DNA of 64,000 nucleotides from Marthasterias glacialis. Taxonomy: Eukaryota; Echinodermata; Asteroidea; Forcipulatida; Asteriidae. Positions 55,577 through 64,000 of this stretch are shown here, in pieces. The stretch is from assembly GCA_911728455.2 (NCBI GenBank), contig OU452225.1, forward strand, positions 15,350,731 through 15,414,730, written 5' to 3'. The notes beneath the pieces are model-generated. The model searched no databases. It saw nothing but the letters and a program-made list of their open reading frames with translations, and was not told where the DNA came from. The translations under genes were made by a program, and so were the position numbers. Positions within the stretch are counted from its first letter, which is position 1; each line of letters begins with the position of its first letter.

Positions 55577-55776
55577 CAGTGGCATAGCAATGTTTTTTTT
55601 TCGCAGGGGGCAAAGGGGCGGGGGTGGCACAGATATTTGTAGAGGGGGCACTTTCAATTAGCGTCAAGCTTAAAATTGCCTGTTTATAGCAAATTTTACG
55701 GTGTCTTAAGACTGACAGGGGTGGGTGGGCTCGGAGGGTTAAGCTGCCCCCTTTGCCCCACTTGGCTTTGCCACTG
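55577..55776. mobile_element. CAGTGGCATAGC-type inverted-repeat element
   Basis: CAGTGGCATAGCAATG with GCAGGGGGCAAAGGGGC, and at the right CCCCCTTTGCCCC...GGCTTTGCCACTG. About 200 bp, non-coding, related to 12005-12324. Confidence 0.6.
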
Positions 55777-57275
55777 CTTTTGACATTTTGGTGCCCATTA
55801 CCCGCTTTAGCCTGCGAACGAGTGTCGTCCGTATTGAAGGTAAATTATCAACACTTCTGACAAAGTTTAGCGACCCACCTAAATTTTGTCGTGACCCATT
55901 TGGGGGTCCCGTCCCGTAGTTTGCGATACGTTGCTCTTAAGGATTGGCAATGGAATGCATTTTACATGTCGAACTTTTAACCACCTACTATGCGTGGCTT
56001 CCAGATTGTAATACTACTATAGATCAATGCTAAGTTTTTACCTTGAGGTGTTTTCACAAAACTTCAGCCATAAAAACAATACTCAGAAAACGTAGAATAA
56101 TCTGACAATTTTGTTGTTGAAACAACAACACTTGGATTCATATCAAACATGAATAATAAAAGCTGCAAGCTAGACATGATCTGGGGATTGTAAACTGCAC
56201 TGATTTAAACACACTCAGAACCTTGTTGCGATTCCGCCATGTTGTCAAGCCCCGGACCACACCTCCAGTATTACTCCTATTGCTGGAGTTAGATGAAAAC
56301 ATACCGTAGTCTGTCTCCTTTTGTGGGGTGGATTTAACATTCACTTTAAATACAAAAACACGAATCACATTTAATAGCAGCAGACAGCAATAGAAAATAA
56401 AAATTCCCTCCCCCCAAAAAAAAATCGAGTTTCTTTGATTATTCATTCATTCATCCATCTATCAGTCCATTGGTTTAAAAAAAAACCATGAGAGTCTATG
56501 TCCCGCAGTGCAAATATTTGATTTCTTCCCGCAGTGACTTGAAACTACTAAGATTGAATTTGTTCTCTATGTACCGGTATATCACAGCATTATTACTGTC
56601 CCAATTCAGGTGTATTAGTAGCTTTGATCTTGGTACCACAATAGACTAGGCAAGTCTCACGTCTGTTATACAATGGAGGCAGGTCCCCGAGATACCCAGA
56701 CTGCTCAAATCACTCGAGATTGCAAGATCTATAAGAAAACACAGTCTAATTCAATCCCTTCAAAATACAATTACCTCATTTACATAGTAAATTATATGCG
56801 TACATTTTCATATTTTCTGTGTAATATTTAAACATTATATTTTTAAACTCCTTGCAAAAATATGTAACCATACTTCATTGTAATAAAAGATGACAGGTTA
56901 TTGTCGACATGCATTGCAATATTTGTATACACAATGGAATAAAATCTCGGGTAATATTAAAATATTTCAGTAACTTTAATTCATTCCTGCTTTCTATCCA
57001 TTCCGTAAAAACAAATAAGTGGAAACTAGTCAAACTCATGTACGAAACCCACATTATGCTGCCTGAATCTTTCAACACTTTCTGTTCAAACTTTTACCAG
57101 TGTACTTATGCATTATACACCTTCGTACAGTAGTGGTACAGCTGCAACAGTATATGCTTTTCACGCTGTGACTGATGAATTTCAGGCCAAAACTCTTTCA
57201 AGAAACAAAAGAACCGTCTGATGTCAGGAACAATCTGGAGAACTCACGTGTCTGCTTCACGTCTTGGTGGGAGAT

Positions 57276-60200
57276 TTAGCCATTCAGGTTCTCATAGATG
57301 GTGTCTTCCGATGAGCTGCTCATGTACTCTTGCATCACATCGTAGCACATCGCATAGTGCTCCTATTACATAGCAATGATATGAAATACATATTTAACAC
57401 CTTTTTTTTTGGGGGGGGGGTCAAGAACACTCTAAAAAGTGAAATGTTACACCAACACTTCTAAGAGTTCGAGCAGGGACAACATTTTGAAAGATTAAAT
57501 GTAACTCAAAGTGTTGAATTCAACACCATTTTGACACTGTGTCAAACTAGTGCTTAATTTAACGCTTTAATTGAGTTACATTTAATCTTTTAAAGTGTTT
57601 TCCCTGCTCGAACTCTTCGAAGTGTTGGTGTAACACTTCCGGTTTTTAGAGTGAAGGAGTTAAAATATTACCACAAGTAACATAAAGTCACATCTTATCA
57701 AATTAGTCTAAAAAAAAAAAGCGCAATCCGGGCTGTGGAGGTATAACATTTCCCATCAGTGCTGATCACCCAATCCTGGATCAAGTGGTTCTCCCTTGAA
57801 CCGGATCTGTTACGAGCCACATTATGATGCTTTCAGATCAGGTCATAAGCACTTACCTTCACTGCACTGTTCAGGTGCGTTACTGGGGCACAGGGGCTAG
57901 CAACCCTTGTGTCCGTCTCCTTCTTGCTACATTTTTTTCTCTTTCTTTATTTTCTACATGTTTTTTTTCTCCTGTCATCTCCCCTCTTTTTACTGCAGTG
58001 AACCATTTGATTGGGCTATCAGAATGACCTCTTTAATCAAATACTGATGTGGCTATTGTTCACAGTTGCTTTTATGAAAAAAAGGACAAAACTTTCAATT
58101 TGTTTTTTTTGGTATACCATAGCTTCCTGAACCATCTAATGGTATGCCGTGGATACACTGCAAAAACTGGGGTGTAAAATTGATTCTCTTAGGTTTCTAT
58201 ATGTGACAACACCGACACGGTGTTAACATTACCGATGATAAAGCAATGGGGATAACTAACACCATGTCGGTGTTGGCATATATAGATACAAAGAGAATCA
58301 ATTTAACACCCAAATCTAACATTAGTTTGTGTTACCTTTTCCGAATACTTTCCAGTGTAGCTAGCCCTCGCCTTTTGAGTGGGCTTCTGGCCATAAATGT
58401 GTTGGACGGCGTTCATTTATTACGGAATACGATAAAGCAATTTTGATAGCTATATAACTCCTGTATTCCAAGGCACGTTTTATTACGTCATCTTTGTAAC
58501 ATACTCCTTTTTATACCATGAAGTTAGAGTTGAGATAATAACGAGCGGACTTACCAATGAGTACATCATGTTGGTATTAACCGTACGGAGTTGAAGGACC
58601 TCTTGGAATACATTGACAACCATTTCTTGTTTGAACTTCTCATGGAGTGTCATCAGGGCACAGAAGGCAGCAGAACGACCCAGGCCATCACTTGTCAATA
58701 AAAAGTATAAAGAGTATCAGTGAAATACGTGAATAAAAGGTAGTATTAAGATTTTGTTATTTAAGTTTACCCCTTTACATTACAAATAGTTTGTACACGC
58801 GGAGTCTCAACTTGGTCGTCTGTACTCAACTTTACTAAGTCGCTTCTCAAATATGTGCAGCGCGCGTGCCATGTAACTTTTTCGCAAAAACGCACGACCG
58901 ATTTAGTGCGTGAGGGCGGATACCCAGTGTGTGTCAGTGCAAGTTTAGGTGTGCCATCCACACAGTGCATGCTCAATCTGCGATAGTACCTGTACTTATA
59001 CTTCGGGTAGCGGGTGTATTAGTTCAATGAAAATCATAAAAAAGCTTCCACCATCTTCCACAGGACCTGAAGTACCAGGTACTCATGTGGCAAAGGTGGG
59101 CTGGTGCCCGTGGAGAAAGTGACAGCCGTATATACTCAACGCATCGGCAGCAGTGCTTGCACTGCACTGGCATAACACGCCGGGGTCACAAACTAACATC
59201 AACTTTCCATTTTTTATTATTATTATTATTATATATTTCTGGTAATGAAACCAAGGATGCCTCATAAGTGAACTTAATCACTGTAGCTCTCAAGCCTGAG
59301 GAAACCTGTAGATAAGGATGCTTGCCATGTGAACCAGAAACACCGGGGTAAACCCCTACTCTTCCACGATAAGTGTTCTGGGTTCTTTTACGAGCACTAC
59401 CCATCCTAGTACACGGGACCTACGGCTTAATGTCCCATCCGAAGGACAAAGCAATTATGGTAAAGTATCTTGCTCAAGGACACAAGTGCCGCGACCGGGA
59501 TTCGAACCCACACTCTGCTGCCAAGAACACCAGAACTTGAATCCGGTGATCTTAACCACTCGGCCACGACACTCCACACTCCATTTTATTACAGCGGGTG
59601 GATTCTTTTAAAATATGACCATCAAACTCCCATGGAATATATGATTAATAATGCCTTTAACAGAATCTGAAGTGGCCGTTGTTTGAAAATGTCCAATAAC
59701 TTCACCAACTGTGGTGGAAAATTTGACCCCCATACGGTTGTGCGCAACAGTTGGGTGTGTGGGTGTGATCGAGGTGCAACACGCTTACGTGGAATTGAGA
59801 CTCCACCATTTGTAATGATATTCTCAGTACAATGATAACATTGGTTTAACGTCAACTGTCATAACATCTCTATATTTCATACATTGTTGAACAGAAACTT
59901 TCAAAAGAACTCATTTGTAATTATTTATTTAGACTTCAAGTTGTAAGAAATGATTGGCCCTTCGGCAACACAAGTATTGCCATCCACTCCAAAAACCCCT
60001 CTTTTAACAATTATATTTCAGAAACCAATGTGGTAAAAATTCTATGGTTAACAAATATGGTAGACAACGGTATAACACCAGGCTTGGGCCGAGGGTTAAC
60101 ACTGAGTCAATGAAACATTCCGACTGACCTAAAATTGAATACCAGTTAATCCATTGTTAATAAGTTTGACTCAGTTTTGAATGCACCTTACTTACATGCA

Positions 60201-63200
60201 ATGGACAACGACAGGGCCTTCATCAGTCTTTTTCCACTGCTCAGCGAGTTGAATGAGTGTCAGTAAGCCTTCAAATGACCTCGGGACTTCTTGATCAGAT
60301 GGCCAGTCTAGTAGTTGAAACTGACAGACGGTCCGTGGAGGGTCAAGCTGAAAAAAATCAACGCCAACATTATCGTAAGTGATAAAAAGTGTTAACTATA
60401 ACTATCCTTGTCCACCGAGACGCCTAAACATGGTTAATTATATACGTCTGTTAGATTTTATTTCATGTTACCTTAGAGTTTTTCTTCCTCAGAGTGAATG
60501 AGTTACCGATGACTCCAGTATACTCCTTGGTCTCTAGCAGCTCAACGACCAGGGGACCAAACTCCCAAGGTCCCGCCTCTGGCCAGTACTGGACCATGGT
60601 CTTCAGGCAAGGAGAGATAATACATTATTACTGAGGTTTACATTGAAAGTGTTGAGGGAAAACTGGTGCAAACAATGAACGTTTATGAGTGCAATGGTGA
60701 GAATATTTTCTTGAGATAAAAGATGGAATGTTCCATTCAACAAGGCGAAGTCGGGTAGAGTGGAACATTCCATCTTTCAACTCATGAAAAATATTCTCTC
60801 CAGTCTCCATTACACGAATGCGAAACGTTCATTATTTGTTTTATAAGTAGATCTTTGTCCACAGGACTCGAAAGCACTGAGTATACAGTGCTTATCACAC
60901 ATCGGTGTAAGGCAAATTGAAATTTAAATTTATAGATCTTTGTCATTTGATTGGAGGATAAAACTATAATATAATAACTTTATTTTGTGGCTTGTCAAAA
61001 GTTGCAAGGTGTAAAAGTCAAAACATTCAACACAACATTGATATGAGTAACTTTTATCGGAAGTTGTGCTCCTTTGTTTTGCAAACGATGGTCGAGCGTG
61101 TAATAGAGCAAAAAGGATAGAACCAAAATGCACGCTGAATAGTCCAAACAATGCACGCTCAAGTACCACGTGACCTCCAATCAAAATAATGACAAGGATC
61201 TACTTGGGTATTACATAAAACTACATATCACACTCTTGTTGCTATGGGTCGACCAATCAGAATCGATGATTATAGTTTGTTTGAAGACATGAAAAAATTA
61301 AACCCCATTAGGGTATGAAGTTTTTATGAAATTAAAAGATAGTTGTAAATGTATCTGTAATCTAAGATTATCAACTGTACAAATTGTCATTTCTATTCTC
61401 ATTCAGACCATTTTTAATGTAAAAGAAGATAACAGTTCCGCAATGGTCCATTCTTACAACACCCATCACCCCTCACCTGATCATCTCTATCATACTGGTT
61501 GAGCATGACAATGCAGGTTGATTTGTGGTCATACAAAAGACGCCAGATGTCACCTTTGGTGCTCGGTGTAGGCATCTGTGTAGCGATGTACCTGTTCTTC
61601 TTACGGTAGCCCTGTTTTGAATAAAAATAAATCACAAGTCAACACGTTATTCATGCTAATATTATCATGGACTCGCATGACACAAGGAGACTAGTAGTGG
61701 CCACTCAGCTAAAATGATAAATAATAGCATGCAGATAGCAGGGACGGATCCAGGATTTTCCAAAGGGGGGGGGGGGGGGGTGAAGTTTACCGATCAAGCA
61801 GCAAATGATGATTGGATGTCGAAGTTTGTTTCTCATTGCAAGTGGGCAGGATGATATCTTGATTTTTTTTTTACGGAAGGAGAAGTAGGGGGCGTTCGCC
61901 CCTCACACCCCCTGGATCCGCCCCTAGATAGACAGCAGCTTTTATCCAATACATTGTAAATACAAAACTAAATCACTGGTAAAATGTTGATACTTTTCGC
62001 TGGCGTAAATTAAGTCCCGTTGGTCATCTAAATTGTGGCACGGTAACCTTTCGGGAATGTGGTCTAGTGGTAAGACATCTGCTCTATAATGGCAAAGGTC
62101 GTGAGTTCGAATCCCACCCCAGTAATACAAATTGTGGATTTTCAGGACTCGAGAAAGTACTGAGTATGCAGTGGTGCTTAACACACATTGGTGTATGGGT
62201 AACAACACAAATAATATTACTTATACCCGATGTGCGAATTGAACATCTGTCATTCGGGAACATGTTTGAGTTTTAGTGTGAAAGAAACAAAATCACACAC
62301 TTTAACTTAGCCAAACATTTGAAAACACATGAGACTTGTTACTCACCGGTAGATATGTCCCGTTGATGTAGTTGGTATCCTCTTCCCTGGTAATCGTCAT
62401 CAGATAAGGCCTTGAACGATCGGCTGTATGTTGTAAGAGATAAATTTTAATTTGGCCCCAAACCGAGTGTCGATCATGAGGCACTATGTCACTGAAACTA
62501 AGAATACCACTTCTTGCCCCATCATTCTTTTATTGTAGCAAAAACTAAATCAAGATAATGTTTGAATTTTGTTTCCTAGCTGCGTATAGGAAGTGGAGTT
62601 CTGATCTTTATGTGATTCCTTTTTTTATGAAAACTAACTAATACAATGAAAAAGTGGAACTACTTAATTTTGGTAGCAAAAGGCACAATCTATCAGGGCA
62701 GTCTGAGCTAGAACATAAAACAGAATCACAACGCCGGCGGAATTTAAACATAAACAATTACTTAAATGAAGCGAATGTTACTTTTAAAAATGGAAAATTT
62801 TGAAAATCACTCACTTGGCACAAAGTCCTGAAATCGGTTTTTTGTCACATTCTCAGGCAGCTTTCCGGAATCGCTCTTTTTGACAGGAAGCTTAGAACTG
62901 ATCTTTTCTAGCATCTACAAGTTAAACGAATAAACTTAACATGTCTCATGTTGACAACTGCAATTCCAGTATCATACATGGGTTTTCCCAGCTTGGGTTT
63001 TCCCAGCTTAGGCTAAAAATTTATCGATGCATTATTGTTCTTGGTTCATACAAGGACCGAATATTTTTTGATCTTAAAGTACAGACACACAATTCTTTCT
63101 TATCTAACCTATACGGTGATGCAAATATTTCCATTGCTCTTTTTACCTCTAATTTGCAATTATTGTTCAACACTCTTTTATTTAGAATAGTCTGTTTTAC

Positions 63201-64000
63201 CAGCTTCAGAAATGTTTTCAAAGGGGAGTGATTGATAAAGGAAACCTGAATGAGTATATCAATTTAGTCAGCACCTCAAACTGTTGTTTCATTCCCATCT
63301 TCTTCAGAGCAGCCACTTTATGACGGTAATCTGTTACATGGTACGTGGTATCACCAGTCAGGTAGGCCTCAAGAATGGCGTCGAAAAGGAACTTATATTG
63401 CTCCTAAAACAGATCAGTTAATTACAACAAAATTTATTGGAGAATGAAAAAAAGAAAACAGAAAAGGGGAAAATCTGTTTTAATGCCCCAGCTCAACATT
63501 GGTAAACTGACTTTAAATGCTTCTATTTTTTGACAAATCAAGATAGTTGTTATAAAACCAGCGTGCGAAAATGTCCGCTCATTTCGTTGTTTCATTTGCG
63601 AGAACACGGTAAAAATGCATTCAGCATTTTTGTATGCATTTCTGTAGGCAGAGTTTTCGTCTCACTGAGATCTTTTGGATCTTATTTCGTTTATTATTTC
63701 AGGCAGAAATTTGTCAGGGAAGGTTTTCTACCATCATTATCTTTATATCATGTAAGGTATATGTAAATCTGTGAACATTTATCTTTTTCTTCTTACCAAT
63801 GTTGAGCTGGGGCTTTAATAGCTTTTAAAAATCTCAAAACATGTCTTATTTTGCAAGACCTCTCATCCTCTCTATTTCTTTTAATACCTGTTTTGTTCTT
63901 TACTTACGACAGTTTGCACTGACTTGATACGCCTATGTCGCATCTGATAGATGAAGCCAAGAACATCAACCTGTCCCTCTTGTTTCATCTGTTCCAACAT
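57276..64000 (-). CDS. Tandem paralogue of the receptor phosphatase, 3' part only (runs off right edge)
   Basis: Minus exons 63908-64000 (cut by the edge), 63275-63403, 62815-62914, 62347-62423, 61477-61611, 60472-60600, 60196-60347, 58555-58690 and 57276-57362. Each has the same length and phase as its counterpart in the neighbouring gene (exons 30-38). It encodes the end of D1 after the P-loop, the linker and all of D2. D2 again has WPS in place of WPD and the P-loop HCIDGLGRSA. The tail is DTIYENLNG, then TAA (57276-57278). Here the exon matching 30113-30189 has a normal GTGAGT donor, and exon 61477-61611 is single, without the duplication seen in the neighbour. The ectodomain and most of D1 lie outside the window, so whether it is also Tie-like is unknown. 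Confidence 0.93.
57428..57653. mobile_element. Palindromic MITE, ~80-bp arms
   Basis: CACTCTAAAAAGTGAAATGT...GAGTTCGAGCAGGGA and the near-complement TCCCTGCTCGAACTCTTCGA...TTTTTAGAGTG. It lies about 65 bp from the acceptor of the last exon of the paralogue. Confidence 0.8.
58156..58357. mobile_element. MITE with CACTG(C/G)AAA ends
   Basis: GGGTGTAAAATTGATTCTCTT and AAGAGAATCAATTTAACACCC are inverted, with inner CACCGACACGGTGTTA and its complement. It is intronic. Confidence 0.75.
59213..59580 (-). mobile_element. SINE family B, full-length, inverted
   Basis: It starts with (ATT)n and ends GTGGTTAAG...CGAGTGGTT complement. It matches 32772-33131 across head, body and tail, so both are recent members. 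It is intronic. Confidence 0.85.
60669..60849. mobile_element. Palindromic MITE (CAAACAATGAACGTTT ends)
   Basis: CAAACAATGAACGTTTATG with GATGGAATGTTCCA, and the complement TGGAACATTCCATC with CGAAACGTTCATTATTTG. Arms of about 75 bp. It is intronic. Confidence 0.75.
60858..60930 (+). mobile_element. SINE family A tail fragment
   Basis: CCACAGGACTCGAAAGCACTG, ATACAGTGCTTATCACACAT, CGGTGTAAGGCAAATTGAAA. It is headless, like 25152-25220. Confidence 0.7.
60935..61200. mobile_element. MITE with GATC(C/T)TTGTCATT ends
   Basis: GATCTTTGTCATTTGATTGGAGG and CCTCCAATCAAAATAATGACAAGGATC are inverted. About 265 bp, GC-richer core, intronic. Confidence 0.75.
61739..61925. mobile_element. MITE with GGGACGGATCCAGG ends
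   Basis: AGGGACGGATCCAGGATTTT followed by a G-run, and CCCCCTGGATCCGCCCCT at the right. About 185 bp, intronic. Confidence 0.7.
62052..62205 (+). mobile_element. SINE family A, full copy
   Basis: GTGGTCTAGTGGTAAGACAT and GAGTTCGAATCCCACCCCAG head, tail TTCAGGACTCGAGAAAGTAC and CACACATTGGTGTATGGG. It is intronic. Confidence 0.75.
63482..63816. mobile_element. MITE family C, copy 5
   Basis: AATGCCCCAGCTCAACATTGG and CCAATGTTGAGCTGGGGCTTTAA ends; core GTCTCACTGAGAT. It is in the intron between the D1 exons 63908-64000 and 63275-63403. Confidence 0.85.

Larger units (their letters stand above)
52970..57275. other. Intergenic region between the two phosphatase genes
   Basis: It should contain the promoter and 5' UTR of the downstream gene (5' UTR exon edge at 53001) and the 3' UTR of the upstream paralogue. 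I see no clear TATA box or coding exon. It holds MITE remnants at 54788-54895 and 55577-55776, a LINE-like tail near 54150-54335 and otherwise AT-rich DNA. Confidence 0.5.

Noticed and set aside
1..64000. Prokaryotic features, CRISPR arrays, operons, plasmid or phage genes
   Set aside because: All genes are intron-containing animal genes; short regular repeats lack spacer structure.

Overview
The window is animal nuclear DNA: AT-rich, with short coding exons separated by repeat-filled introns, consensus GT/AG splice sites, tRNA-derived SINEs, many short inverted-repeat elements (MITEs) and Penelope/LINE remnants. Gene content (a deuterostome-type AEBP2, OMA1, and receptor tyrosine phosphatases with lectin/EGF/FN3 ectodomains) and repeat style suggest a marine invertebrate deuterostome, most likely an echinoderm, perhaps a sea star. 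The species is an inference; I could not search a database.

Layout. (1) 2.66-8.44 kb, plus strand: a complete eight-exon OMA1 gene, the inner-mitochondrial-membrane M48 zinc metallopeptidase. (2) 12.5-19.4 kb, minus strand: most of an AEBP2/jing gene, the three-zinc-finger PRC2 cofactor, convergent with OMA1; its last coding exon was not found. (3) 19.4-26.1 kb: intergenic, with MITEs and a CpG-richer block near 21-22.3 kb. (4) 26.16-52.97 kb, minus strand: one intact receptor-type tyrosine phosphatase reconstructed from 38 coding exons (1852 codons plus stop, all phases consistent). Order: signal peptide, galactose-binding lectin-like domain, two Ig-like domains and EGF repeats closely resembling the Tie (angiopoietin receptor) ectodomain, FN3 repeats, transmembrane helix, Pro/Ser-rich juxtamembrane segment, an active-looking D1 phosphatase domain, a pseudophosphatase-like D2 and a C-terminal Tyr-Glu-Asn-Phe tail. 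(5) 53.0-57.3 kb: intergenic. (6) 57.28-64.0 kb, minus strand: the 3' end of a tandem paralogue of the same phosphatase, running off the right edge.

The main biological signal is gene 4: an extracellular half built like a Tie receptor joined to R2B-like (PTPRK/M/T/U-like) tandem phosphatase domains instead of a kinase. Exons 2-13 are all phase 1-1 modules, a direct mechanism for such shuffling. Secondary signals are a partly duplicated D2 exon without a 5' splice site, coding identity with the neighbouring paralogue, Penelope-like element remnants with a hammerhead-like motif, and a MITE family whose terminal repeat contains a histone-mRNA-type 3' stem-loop.
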